Assembly: GCA_900542505.1 (NCBI GenBank)
Contig: UQNV01000053.1
Coordinates: 1 to 13,782, forward strand
Direction of reading: 5' to 3'
DNA length: 13,782 nucleotides
Origin: an uncultured Alistipes sp.
GTDB lineage: Bacteria; Bacteroidota; Bacteroidia; Bacteroidales; Rikenellaceae
Below, in pieces: positions 1 to 7,287 of this stretch. How positions within the stretch are numbered: the stretch's first letter is position 1; the number at the start of each line of letters is the position of its first letter. The notes below the pieces were generated by a model. It did no database searches, was not told where the DNA came from, and saw only the letters and a program-made list of their open reading frames with translations. The position numbers were made by a program, and so were the translations under genes.

Positions 1-62
<62 letters not shown>

Positions 63-82
63 ATTTCTTTACAGAAGTGGTG

Positions 83-114
83 CAAAAGTATATAAGAATT
101 TTGAAACGGCCAAA
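83..114 (-). promoter_or_regulatory. Bacteroidetes-type promoter of tRNA-Thr
   Basis: On the minus strand there is a TTTG box (plus-strand CAAA 111-114), a 20-bp spacer, then TACTTTTG (plus-strand CAAAAGTA 83-90). This is a full match to the TTTG-N19-21-TAnnTTTG consensus of the Bacteroidetes primary sigma factor. It ends about 20 bp before the mature tRNA 5' end, leaving a short 5' leader for RNase P. Confidence 0.85.
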
Positions 115-587
115 TAAAAATGCCTTTTTTCGCGATAAAATTTTTCCTGACCCCCTTGTCGGCCCCGTTTGACGGACATCGCAGGTGCTGCGACCCTGCG
201 CATGAGGCCCGGCATCTCGGGCAAACAACACGGGGTGTCTATACCTTATGTATCGCATGATGTGTAACATGTGCACCCGCCCTCCCCATTCAGCTCCTTT
301 ATCCTGCTGCCGCGCTGTCGGCGGCTGCCGCCGGCGGGGTGCCCGATTGTCGGCAGAGGCCCGGTTGCAGGGCGGTGGACGTCGCTTCTGCGGGACGATT
401 TCGTGCGGAGGTTCGCCCGGCATTCGTTTGGCTGTGGCTGCCTGGCGATGCATTAGCTGCGTAACATCTGTATTATCAGTGTGTTTGCACTGTTATGCCC
501 TGCGCGCCGCCGGCCTTGTCGGATGGGGTGCTGGCCGTGCGCGATGAAAAAGTTGCGAAAAAAGTGTCGATTTTCACTTTCTTTCGC
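115..587. other. Intergenic stretch with no recognisable gene
   Basis: This stretch of about 470 bp separates the minus-strand tRNA-Thr from the plus-strand dehydrogenase. Short ORFs here have arginine- and cysteine-rich composition typical of GC-rich noncoding DNA, and I recognise no domain in them. Small GC hairpins occur (for example around CGCAG/CTGCG near 180-200), but I see no tmRNA, RNase P, SRP or 6S signature and no terminator. Confidence 0.6.
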
Positions 588-595
588 TAACTTTA
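588..595 (+). promoter_or_regulatory. Probable -7 element of the dehydrogenase promoter
   Basis: TAACTTTA matches 7 of 8 bases of TAnnTTTG and lies 24 bp before the ATG at 620. That would give a leader of about 20 nt without a Shine-Dalgarno sequence, as usual in this phylum. No clear TTTG -33 box sits 19-21 bp upstream, so the call rests on the -7 box and its position. Confidence 0.5.
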
Positions 596-619
596 CTTCC
601 AAACCATAATCACAAACAG

Positions 620-1567
620 ATGAAACGAATCCTGATAGTAGGCGCCGGCGGCCAAATTGGTTCCGAACTGACGGTCTACCTGCGTAACATTTACGGCGGC
701 TCCAACGTGGTCGCAACCGACATGCGGGAGTGCAAGGCTTTGGGCGAAACCGGCCCGTTCGAGGTGCTCAACGCCCTCGATGCGACGGCCATGGCTTCGG
801 TGGTTGCCCGTTATCATGTCGATACGATTTTCAACCTCGTGGCGCTGCTTTCGGCCGTGGGCGAGCGGAATCCCCAGATGGCGTGGAACGTCAACATGGG
901 GGCGCTGAACAATTCGCTCGAGGTGGCGCGCCAGCACCACTGCGCCCTCTTCACTCCGAGCTCCATCGGCGCCTTCGGCCCCACGTCGCCCAAGGACGGA
1001 ACGCCGCAGGACACCATCATGCAGCCGACGACCATCTACGGCGTCTGCAAGGTGACGGGCGAGCTGCTGAGCAACTACTACCACCACAAGTTCGGTGTCG
1101 ATACCCGTTCGGTGCGCTTCCCGGGTATCATCTCCAACGTGACGCTGCCGGGCGGCGGCACGACCGACTATGCCGTGGAGATTTACTACGAGGCCATCCG
1201 CTCGGGCCGTTTCACCTGTCCCGTTCCGGGCGACGTCTATATGGACATGATTTACATGCCCGACGCGCTGCGCGCCTGCGTCGAGCTGATGGAGGCCGAC
1301 CCCTCGAAGCTCGTCCACCGCAACAGCTTCAACCTCGCCTCGATGAGCTTCACGCCCGAAATCATCTATGCCGAAATCCGCAAGCGTCTGCCCGACTTCA
1401 CGATGGACTACGACGTGGACCCCGTGAAGAAGGAGATTGCCGAGAGTTGGCCCAATTCGCTCGACGACACCTGCGCCCGCGAGGAGTGGGGCTGGAAGCC
1501 CGAGTGGGACCTTTCGCGCATGACCGACGACATGCTGGAGCACATCCGGCGCAAGCTGGCGATGTAG
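620..1567 (+). CDS. tdh: NAD-dependent L-threonine 3-dehydrogenase, extended-SDR type
   Basis: This 315-aa cytoplasmic enzyme oxidises L-threonine to 2-amino-3-ketobutyrate with NAD+, the first step of threonine conversion to glycine and acetyl-CoA. It has an N-terminal Rossmann GxxGxxG (G8, G11, G14), a TPSS segment at 112-115 supplying the active-site Ser/Thr, and the catalytic Y140-x3-K144. The SSIGAFGPTSP and FPGIIS...PGGGTTDYAV blocks are typical of the threonine dehydrogenase branch of the SDR family, distinguishing it from generic sugar epimerases. It is unrelated to the zinc-dependent Tdh of E. coli despite sharing the symbol. Length is typical. The partner ligase gene kbl is not in the window. 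The start follows a TAACTTTA box closely. The next gene starts 1 bp after the stop, so the two are almost certainly co-transcribed. A general NAD-dependent epimerase is the alternative, but less likely. Confidence 0.88.
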   Translation: MKRILIVGAGGQIGSELTVYLRNIYGGSNVVATDMRECKALGETGPFEVLNALDATAMASVVARYHVDTIFNLVALLSAVGERNPQMAWNVNMGALNNSLEVARQHHCALFTPSSIGAFGPTSPKDGTPQDTIMQPTTIYGVCKVTGELLSNYYHHKFGVDTRSVRFPGIISNVTLPGGGTTDYAVEIYYEAIRSGRFTCPVPGDVYMDMIYMPDALRACVELMEADPSKLVHRNSFNLASMSFTPEIIYAEIRKRLPDFTMDYDVDPVKKEIAESWPNSLDDTCAREEWGWKPEWDLSRMTDDMLEHIRRKLAM

Positions 1568-1568
1568 C

Positions 1569-1934
1569 ATGTCCGAAAAGCAGCAGGGTGTCCGTGCGAC
1601 CTGTGTGGCCGACTCCTCTTCGAGTTGGGACGGTGCGCCGCTGCCGCCCTATCCGTCGGGAGCGCCTCGCGTGAAGGTCGTCCGCTACGAGGTTGCGCCG
1701 CATGCGCGGCTGGCGCTGCACCGCCATCCGGTCATCAACGCCGGCATGGTGCTGCGCGGCGAGCTGACCGTTGTGGCCGACGACGGCAGTGCGCGTACCT
1801 TCCGTGCCGGCGAAGGGGTCATCGAGATGGTGGGCCGCGCCCACTACGGTGAAAACCGCGGTGCGGAGCCCGTGGAGCTGGTCATGGTCTATGCCGGGAG
1901 TGACGGCATGCCGCTTTCGGAACCCGTCGAATGA
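1569..1934 (+). CDS. Small single-domain cupin protein
   Basis: The 121-aa product is a single conserved cupin barrel. Motif 1 contains H51-R-H53-P, but the position where cupins usually carry the metal-binding Glu is occupied by N57. It continues into VLRGELTVV (61-69). Motif 2 contains AGEG (80-83) and H92. Metal binding through H51, H53 and H92 is therefore likely but with an altered ligand set. No signal peptide is seen, so it is probably cytoplasmic. The ATG lies 1 bp after the stop of the threonine dehydrogenase, implying one transcript and possibly translational coupling. A terminator follows at once, so this is the last gene of the pair. The substrate cannot be told from sequence: small cupins may be isomerases, dioxygenases or sugar/amino-acid-binding proteins. 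Confidence 0.82.
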   Translation: MSEKQQGVRATCVADSSSSWDGAPLPPYPSGAPRVKVVRYEVAPHARLALHRHPVINAGMVLRGELTVVADDGSARTFRAGEGVIEMVGRAHYGENRGAEPVELVMVYAGSDGMPLSEPVE

Positions 1935-1938
1935 ACTG

Positions 1939-1978
1939 CGGGCTTTCTTCGGCCGAAGGTCGTCGAAAGCCCGTTTTT
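1939..1978 (+). terminator. Intrinsic terminator of the dehydrogenase-cupin operon
   Basis: A perfect 9-bp stem, CGGGCTTTC (1939-1947) with GAAAGCCCG (1965-1973), is followed directly by TTTTT (1974-1978). It begins 5 bp after the cupin stop codon. Confidence 0.9.
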
Positions 1979-2147
1979 CATGAGCATTCCCGGTGCTTCG
2001 CGCGTTTCGGTGCGGAAGTTGAACGGGGACTCGGCGGCTGTGCCGTGAGTGTCGGCCCGATGGCGGGGTAGTGGACAGGCCGGCGTTGGCCCGCACCGGC
2101 AGAATGGTTGGCTAATATGATTATAACAGGATATAACACCGATTGTC

Positions 2148-3179
2148 ATGAAACGTTTCTGGAAATACCTGCTCGGCGTGCTGTTGCTGCTTGTGGCGGC
2201 CGTCGTGGGCGGGAGTCTCTACCTGCTCTCCTATTCGTTGCGCCCCGATGAGGTGATGGCCGACAAGGATGCCTCGGCCCGTGAGTACATCCGCGAGGAG
2301 TATCCCGCCGTGCGTCCCTGGCTCGACAGCCTCGAGCGTACGGGCGCGCTGCGCGACACGACCATCCGCGGCCGTGAGGGCGAGCGGCTCCATGCGCTCT
2401 ATGCCGCTGCGCCCCGACCGACCGACCGTACGGCCGTCATCGTCCACGGGTATACCGACTGCGCCGACCGGATGCTGATGGTCGGTTACCTCTACAACCA
2501 CGACCTGGGGTTCAATATCCTGCTGCCCGACCTCCACTACCACGGCCGGAGCGAGGGCCGGGCCATCCGCATGGGGTGGCTCGACCGGCTGGACGTGCTG
2601 CGGTGGATGGAGGTGGCCGATTCGCTCTTCGGCGGCCATACGCAGATGGTCGTCCACGGCATCTCGATGGGCGCCGCCACGACGATGATGGTCTCGGGCG
2701 AGGAGCAGCAGCCCTACGTGAAGTGCTTTGTCGAGGATTGCGGCTATACGAGCGTCTGGGAGCAGTTCGCCAAGGAGCTGGGCGAGCGCTTCTCGCTGCC
2801 GGCCTTCCCGTTGCTCCATGTTGCCGACCTCTTGTGCGGCGTGAAGTACGGATGGACCTTCCGCGAGGCTTCGGCACTCGAGCAGGTGAAGCGCTGCCGG
2901 CTGCCGATGCTCTTCATCCACGGCGATGCCGACGACTTCGTCCCCACGCGGATGGTCTATCCGCTCTTCGAGGCCAAGCCGGGCGAGAAGGAGCTGTGGG
3001 TCGTTCCCGGAGCCGCCCACGCGCTCTCCTACCGTGACAATCCCGAAGAGTATACGCGCCATGTGGCCGAGTTCGTCGGCCGCTACATCGACGGCGTGCC
3101 TCGTGTCGGAGCATCGGCCGGGGCCGGGACGGCGCAGACGGCCTGTCCGGCTGCGGTTGCGCCCTGTCCGGCCCGGTAA
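2148..3179 (+). CDS. Membrane-anchored alpha/beta hydrolase
   Basis: The 343-aa product starts with a basic tip and a hydrophobic helix at about residues 8-28, which reads as an uncleaved signal anchor and places the enzyme on the outer face of the inner membrane. An alpha/beta hydrolase domain runs from about 70 to 315. It contains the VHGYTDC oxyanion-hole region (99-105), a nucleophile elbow G-I-S173-M-G, the acid D262 in HGDADDFVP, and the catalytic H291 in GAAHALSY. The triad is complete. The family covers esterases, lipases, thioesterases and peptidases, and the substrate is not evident. The C-terminal tail (about 319-343) is rich in Ala and Pro with two Cys and lies beyond the usual end of the fold. 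The gene stands alone, between the terminator after the cupin and a hairpin at 3256-3289. Confidence 0.88.
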   Translation: MKRFWKYLLGVLLLLVAAVVGGSLYLLSYSLRPDEVMADKDASAREYIREEYPAVRPWLDSLERTGALRDTTIRGREGERLHALYAAAPRPTDRTAVIVHGYTDCADRMLMVGYLYNHDLGFNILLPDLHYHGRSEGRAIRMGWLDRLDVLRWMEVADSLFGGHTQMVVHGISMGAATTMMVSGEEQQPYVKCFVEDCGYTSVWEQFAKELGERFSLPAFPLLHVADLLCGVKYGWTFREASALEQVKRCRLPMLFIHGDADDFVPTRMVYPLFEAKPGEKELWVVPGAAHALSYRDNPEEYTRHVAEFVGRYIDGVPRVGASAGAGTAQTACPAAVAPCPAR

Positions 3180-3255
3180 TCCCTCCGTGCGCCTGACGGC
3201 CTTGCACTCTCCGCTGCACGGCGTCCGTATCCCCGGCCTTCCCTCCTGCGATGTG

Positions 3256-3289
3256 CCCCGCGGTCCGATTTGCGTTCCGCGGGGATTTT
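3256..3289 (+). terminator. Probable terminator after the alpha/beta hydrolase
   Basis: An 8-bp perfect GC stem, CCCCGCGG (3256-3263) with CCGCGGGG (3277-3284), encloses a 13-nt loop and is followed by ATTTTG. The T-run is short, so efficiency is uncertain. Position (77 bp after the stop) and orientation fit. Confidence 0.6.
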
Positions 3290-3631
3290 GTTTGCGCCCT
3301 GCCCGGGCGTGCGTCGCGAAGCCGACGCCGCAAGAGGGTTGTGCGTTTGCCGGTTGAGGTGTTCCGTTCGGTCGCTGCCGGTCGTGACGGCTTTGCCGTG
3401 CGGCGGCTGCCCGGCATCTTTGGGACGGTTGTTGGAGCCGCTCCCGGCAGGCGGTGCCCCGGAGCGTCGCTTCGCCGTACGAACGGCGTGCCGCCGGGGC
3501 CCTTTCCGACTTTTTTCTTGCCCGCCCGCATAATAAGCGGCCGTCGGGCTGCGTTTGTCCAGCAAAAACAGAAAGGTTGCCTATGATGCAAAAGGACTTC
3601 GAATAGAACGAAACCAAATTTTTTGCATGTT
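3290..3631. other. Intergenic region upstream of the DegP-like gene
   Basis: About 340 bp of GC-rich DNA that turns AT-rich over the last 60 bp before the protease start. I see no convincing gene on either strand. A TTTG lies at 3554-3557, but no TAnnTTTG follows at the right spacing, so the protease promoter could not be placed. A seven-codon ORF beginning at the ATGATG near 3583 is too short to support. Confidence 0.5.
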
Positions 3632-5116
3632 ATGAAAAAGGTATTTTTTTATCTGGGAATCGTCGCCGTGGCTGCCCTTGCGGGCGGTGTAACGGCCTGG
3701 ACGCTCGGCCGCAACATGGAGCCGCGCGTCGCATATATCGACCGCGAGGTGGAGCGCACGCCGGCGCTCGGCACCCATTTCACGTCGTACCAGTCGGACC
3801 GCTATCCCGACCTGACCTATGCGGCCGAGAATGCCGTCAAGGCGGTGGTCAACATCGAGGCGGTGCAGGAGGTCGAGGTGCAGGGCCGCAGCTTCGGCTA
3901 TGACCCCTTCCTCGAATTCTTCGGCATCCCGCAGCGCGGTTACGACCGAGGCGGCCGTCCGCAGAAGCAGGAGCGCCGTGCCGGCGGCTCGGGCGTCATC
4001 ATCTCGCCCGACGGCTACATCGTGACCAACAACCACGTCATCGAGGATGCCACCCGCCTGCGCGTGAAGCTCAACGACGGCCGCGTGTTCGACGCCGAGG
4101 TCATCGGTACGGACCCGACTACCGACGTGGCCCTCATCAAGGTCGAGGGCAAGGAGCTCCCGACGCTCCCCTTCGGCAGCTCCGATGCGCTGCGTCTGGG
4201 CGAATGGGTGCTGGCCATCGGCTCGCCCTACAACCTGCAGTCGACCATCACGGCCGGTATCGTGAGCGCCAAGGCGCGCCAGTTGGGCGTCATTCCGAGC
4301 GAATTCAGCATCGAATCCTTCATCCAGACCGATGCGGCGGTCAACCCGGGCAACTCGGGCGGTGCGCTGGTCAACACGCACGGTGAGCTGGTGGGCATCA
4401 ATACGCTCATCCAGTCGCAGACGGGCAGCTACGTCGGCTATTCGTTCGCCGTGCCCGAATCGATTGTCCGCAAGGTGGTCATGGACCTCAAGGAGTACGG
4501 CGTGGTGCAGCGCGCCATGCTGGGCATTACCTTCCGTCTGGTCGACCAGTCGTTCCTCGACAGCGAGGGCAAGGATTTGGGCATCGACGAGCTGGGCGGC
4601 GTCTATGTGGCCAGCGTGCTCGACGGCGGTGCGGCCTCGGAGGCGGGCATCCGCAAGGGCGACATCATCCTCGATATCGACGGCGTGAAACTCGAGCAGG
4701 CTTCGACCCTGCAGGAGCAGGTTGCCAAGCATCGTCCCAACGATAAGGTCAATTTATCGGTAAAAAGAGACGGCAAGGTGAAACAAATGGAGGTCACTCT
4801 GCGTAATAAGGCTGGTAAAACGGAATTATTGACCCGGGAAGATGTCGATGTGGTCGAGCTTCTGGGCGGCAAGTTCGCCGATGCCGGTACGAAACTGTGC
4901 CGTGAGCTCGATATCCGCGGCGGTGTTCAGGTCGTGAGCATCAAGGCGGACGGAATCCTGGCCCGCGCCCGAGTACGCGAAGGATTCGTCATCACCCACA
5001 TCAACGACCGTCAGGTGCTGTCGCTCTCCGACATGCAGCGCATGACCGAGAAGGTGCGTTCCATCGACGGCATCTATCCCAACGGCCGCGCAGCCAGCTA
5101 CGTCCTGGTGGAGTAG
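3632..5116 (+). CDS. degP: DegP/HtrA-family (Do) periplasmic serine protease with two PDZ domains
   Basis: This envelope-quality-control protease/chaperone degrades or holds misfolded periplasmic proteins. I start it at ATG 3632 (MKKVFFYLG). The frame is open to a TTG at 3623, but that would put MHV in front of a normal signal sequence. The product is 494 aa. It has a signal peptide or anchor at 4-25, then a trypsin-like domain at about 60-285 with H135 (TNNHV), D165 (TTDVALIK) and S242 in GNSGGAL, so the triad is complete. PDZ1 spans about 296-390 and PDZ2 about 405-494. Length and domain order match the DegP/DegQ/Do family. A glycine- and arginine-rich loop (about 100-120) precedes the catalytic His region, equivalent to the regulatory LA loop. 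rpoD starts 51 bp downstream with no terminator between them, so some read-through into rpoD is likely. Confidence 0.95.
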   Translation: MKKVFFYLGIVAVAALAGGVTAWTLGRNMEPRVAYIDREVERTPALGTHFTSYQSDRYPDLTYAAENAVKAVVNIEAVQEVEVQGRSFGYDPFLEFFGIPQRGYDRGGRPQKQERRAGGSGVIISPDGYIVTNNHVIEDATRLRVKLNDGRVFDAEVIGTDPTTDVALIKVEGKELPTLPFGSSDALRLGEWVLAIGSPYNLQSTITAGIVSAKARQLGVIPSEFSIESFIQTDAAVNPGNSGGALVNTHGELVGINTLIQSQTGSYVGYSFAVPESIVRKVVMDLKEYGVVQRAMLGITFRLVDQSFLDSEGKDLGIDELGGVYVASVLDGGAASEAGIRKGDIILDIDGVKLEQASTLQEQVAKHRPNDKVNLSVKRDGKVKQMEVTLRNKAGKTELLTREDVDVVELLGGKFADAGTKLCRELDIRGGVQVVSIKADGILARARVREGFVITHINDRQVLSLSDMQRMTEKVRSIDGIYPNGRAASYVLVE

Positions 5117-5167
5117 CACCCTGATGCGGGCGGGTAAGGAAACTTAATTTGAGGAGAAATATAGAAC

Positions 5168-6028
5168 ATGCGTCAGTTAAAAATCACGAAATCCATCACC
5201 AACCGTGAGAGTGCCTCGCTGGACAAGTACCTTCAGGAAATCGGCAAGGAGGAGCTCATCACGGTGGAGGAAGAGGTGGAACTCGCCCAGCGAATCAAGA
5301 AGGGAGACCAGGAAGCGCTCGAAAAGTTGACGAAGGCCAATCTGCGATTCGTCGTTTCGGTCGCCAAGCAATATCAGAATCAGGGACTCAGCCTGCCGGA
5401 CCTCATCAACGAGGGTAACCTCGGACTCATCAAGGCGGCCGAGAAGTTCGATGAAACGCGCGGTTTCAAGTTCATCTCGTATGCCGTGTGGTGGATTCGC
5501 CAGTCGATTCTCCAGGCTCTGGCCGAGCAGTCGCGCATCGTGCGCCTGCCGCTCAACCAGGTGGGGTCGCTCAACAAAATCAACAAGGCCTTCGCCCGTT
5601 TCGAGCAGGAGCACGAACGTACGCCGTCGCCCGAAGAGCTGGCCTCGGAGCTGGAGCTCCCGAAGGAGAAGGTGACCGACACGCTGCGTGTGGCCGGCCG
5701 CCACGTCTCGGTCGACGCCCCGTTCGCCGACGGCGAGGACAACTCGCTGCTCGACGTGCTGGTGAACCCCGATTCGCCCAACGCCGACCGCGGGCTCATC
5801 AATGAGTCGCTCGCAACGGAGGTGGACCGCGCGCTGGAGACGCTCACCGAGCGCGAGCGCGACATCATCAAGTACTTCTTCGGCATCGGCTGCTCGGAGA
5901 TGACGCTCGAGGAGATTGGCGAGAAGTTCGACCTCACGCGTGAGCGTGTGCGCCAAATCAAGGAGAAGGCCATCCGCCGCCTGCGCCACTCGTCGCGTTC
6001 GAAGCTGCTGAAGTCCTATCTGGGATAA
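5168..6028 (+). CDS. rpoD: RNA polymerase primary sigma factor (RpoD, Bacteroidetes sigma-A type)
   Basis: The 286-aa factor directs RNA polymerase to housekeeping promoters of the TTTG/TAnnTTTG type, several of which occur in this window. Region 1.2 lies at about 16-49. Region 2 spans 53-122 and includes the core-binding [12 protein letters not shown] and the promoter-melting segment [19 protein letters not shown] (94-112). Region 3 is at 132-207. Region 4 is at 221-273, with the -33-contacting helix-turn-helix around [17 protein letters not shown] (256-272). There is no region 1.1, which is characteristic of primary sigma factors in this phylum and explains the short length. A GAGGAG lies 11 nt before the ATG, a rare Shine-Dalgarno-like sequence for this group. 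The gene ends just before a strong terminator. Confidence 0.97.
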   Translation: MRQLKITKSITNRESASLDKYLQEIGKEELITVEEEVELAQRIKKGDQEALEKLTKANLRFVVSVAKQYQNQGLSLPDLINEGNLGLIKAAEKFDETRGFKFISYAVWWIRQSILQALAEQSRIVRLPLNQVGSLNKINKAFARFEQEHERTPSPEELASELELPKEKVTDTLRVAGRHVSVDAPFADGEDNSLLDVLVNPDSPNADRGLINESLATEVDRALETLTERERDIIKYFFGIGCSEMTLEEIGEKFDLTRERVRQIKEKAIRRLRHSSRSKLLKSYLG

Positions 6029-6071
6029 CACAGGGGGCAGGTTTGGCCTGCCGCCGCACATAAGAGAAGGA

Positions 6072-6103
6072 CCGCTCTCCCTGTCGGGGGGAGCGGCCTT
6101 TTT
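6072..6103 (+). terminator. Intrinsic terminator of rpoD
   Basis: CCGCTCTCCC (6072-6081) pairs with GGGGGAGCGG (6087-6096) as a 10-bp stem containing one G-T wobble, with a tight 5-nt loop. It is followed by CC and TTTTT (6099-6103). It lies 43 bp after the rpoD stop. Confidence 0.92.
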
Positions 6104-6145
6104 GTGTTTTGCGTCGGGGGGCGTGTATTGCGTCGGAGTATGTCC

Positions 6146-6200
6146 CGGTCAGGGGCGTGTTGCGCCTCGGGATGTGGTTCGGTCAGGGGTGCGTTGCGCC
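6146..6200. repeat. Imperfect 21-bp direct repeat with 34-bp period
   Basis: CGGTCAGGGG followed by a GTTGCGCC block occurs at 6146-6166 and again at 6180-6200, with 19 of 21 bases identical. A more degraded related stretch seems to precede it from about 6111. It lies between the rpoD terminator and the 3' end of ung, where I see no gene. Confidence 0.6.
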
Positions 6201-6266
6201 CCTTTCTGTGCCTCGGGGCGGAAGCGCCGGGGGCTGCCCGGACCGTAACCTGTGCGCTCCGGCCGG

Positions 6267-6929
6267 CTACCAGACGATGGGCTCCTTGCCCTGGCTGACG
6301 AGGTATTCGTTGGCGCGCGAGAAGTGGTGGCAGCCGAAGAAGCCGCGGTAGACCGAGAGCGGCGAGGGGTGCACGGCCTTCAGAATGCAGTTGCGCGTCG
6401 GGTCGGCAATGGCCCCCTTGCGCTGTGCATAGCTGCCCCAGAGCATATAGACGATGCCCTCCCGGCGTTCGTTGATGGCCTTCACCACGGCATCGGTGAA
6501 GGTCTCCCAGCCGCGGCCCGCATGCGAGGCGGCCTCGTGCTCGCGGACGGTGAGCACCGCGTTGAGCAGCAGCACCCCCTGCTCGGCCCATCGGTCGAGG
6601 TTGCCGCTCGTGGGGTAGGGTGCCCCCGTGTCGTCGCTCACCTCCTTGAAGATGTTCTGCAGCGAGGGAGGGAAGGGTACGCCGTCGCCCACCGAGAAGC
6701 AGAGCCCGTTGGCCTGTCCCGGACCGTGGTAGGGGTCCTGCCCGATGATGACCACCTTCAACCGCTCGAAGGGGCACTTGTCGAAGGCGCGGAAGATGTT
6801 GCTGCCCCGCGGATAGATGCGCCGTGAGGCGTACTCCTCGCGCACGAAGCGGGTCAGTTCGGCAAAATAGGGCTTCTCGAACTCGGGTTCGAGGATGGCT
6901 TTCCAGTCGGGGGCTATCTTCACATCCAT
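6267..6929 (-). CDS. ung: Uracil-DNA glycosylase (family 1 UNG)
   Basis: This enzyme excises uracil from DNA as the first step of base-excision repair. The start is the ATG whose complement is at 6927-6929, giving 220 aa, the usual family length. The frame stays open upstream to 7214, but that extension is low-complexity and not conserved-looking. Motif A is GQDPYH (63-68) with the water-activating D65. Next come the uracil-pocket PFPPSLQNIFKE, LLLN with the uracil-recognising N123, and WGSYAQ. The C-terminal HPSPLS (187-192) carries catalytic H187, followed by the YRGFFGCHHFSRAN intercalation-loop region. All diagnostic residues are present. The gene is transcribed away from the riboswitch unit to its right. 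Confidence 0.97.
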   Translation of the reverse strand: MDVKIAPDWKAILEPEFEKPYFAELTRFVREEYASRRIYPRGSNIFRAFDKCPFERLKVVIIGQDPYHGPGQANGLCFSVGDGVPFPPSLQNIFKEVSDDTGAPYPTSGNLDRWAEQGVLLLNAVLTVREHEAASHAGRGWETFTDAVVKAINERREGIVYMLWGSYAQRKGAIADPTRNCILKAVHPSPLSVYRGFFGCHHFSRANEYLVSQGKEPIVW

Positions 6930-6951
6930 GGTTGTCTCGCGTTTTGCGGAG

Positions 6952-6959
6952 TAAAAGTA
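6952..6959 (-). promoter_or_regulatory. Probable -7 element of the ung promoter
   Basis: On the minus strand TACTTTTA (plus-strand TAAAAGTA) matches 7 of 8 bases of TAnnTTTG, 22 bp upstream of the ung ATG. No good TTTG -33 box is visible at 19-21 bp spacing, so it may be a weak promoter. Confidence 0.45.
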
Positions 6960-7052
6960 GTAAAATCTCCGCACTTTTCCGCCCCCGGCGCCTCCAATCC
7001 GCCCCTGCGTTGTCCGAATCTCCGCCGAAAGTGGGCCGTTTGGCCGGACCCG

Positions 7053-7083
7053 CTTGCAGCACAAGTCCATTTGCCTATCTTTG
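7053..7083 (+). promoter_or_regulatory. Promoter of the cobalamin riboswitch transcript
   Basis: CTTG (7053-7056, 3 of 4 bases of the TTTG -33 box), a 19-bp spacer, then TATCTTTG (7076-7083), a perfect TAnnTTTG. The expected transcription start falls at about 7088, exactly where the first riboswitch helix begins, so promoter and aptamer support each other. Confidence 0.85.
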
Positions 7084-7087
7084 TCTT

Positions 7088-7287
7088 CGCACGACGGTTT
7101 CCCGGCTCCGTTGCGGCTGCCGGGAATGAAAAGGGAATACCGTGCGAATCGGTAACAATTCCCGTTGCTGTGTGCTTCGGCCTTCACCCTGCGGGGTGGG
7201 GCATCGGCCGGCATCCTGTGCCACTGGCTCTGCGGAGCCGGGAAGGCGTCGGCCGTGGAGCGAGTCAGAAGACCTGCCGTCTGTGCG
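7088..7287 (+). promoter_or_regulatory. Cobalamin (vitamin B12) riboswitch
   Basis: All core elements of the cobalamin aptamer appear in order. A closing helix pairs CGCACGACGG (7088-7097) with CCGTCTGTGCG (7277-7287), with one bulge. A CCCGGC/GCCGGG stem is followed by GAAAAGGGAA, then ACCG-TGCGAAT-CGGT and TTCCCGTTGCTGTG. Further on are TGCCACTGG, CCGGGAAGGCG and the B12 box AGTCAGAAGACCTGCC (about 7264-7279). The aptamer binds a cobalamin and in known cases lowers expression of the downstream gene when B12 is plentiful. The only plus-strand gene downstream is the lipoprotein at 7490. I see no terminator with a T-run between the aptamer and that start, so control may be at translation. I did not find a convincing L13 kissing-loop partner for the TGCCAC loop. 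Confidence 0.95.

Noticed and set aside
115..540. Possible structured RNA gene in the spacer after tRNA-Thr
   Set aside because: Only short GC hairpins without a recognised family signature or flanking promoter and terminator pair were found.
593..1570. 325-codon minus-strand ORF over the threonine dehydrogenase
   Set aside because: Shadow ORF with His/Arg/Val-rich composition. The plus-strand SDR motifs are unambiguous.
3583..3606. Seven-codon upstream ORF before the DegP gene as a leader peptide
   Set aside because: Too short to distinguish from chance, with no attenuator-like hairpin or run of regulatory codons.
2121..3617. 498-codon minus-strand ORF over the alpha/beta hydrolase
   Set aside because: Low-complexity shadow. 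The plus strand has the full catalytic triad and membrane anchor, and terminators fit the plus strand.
6930..7214. Upstream extension of ung giving a 315-aa protein
   Set aside because: The extra 95 residues are low-complexity and span the ung promoter; the family length and first conserved residues fit the start at 6929.
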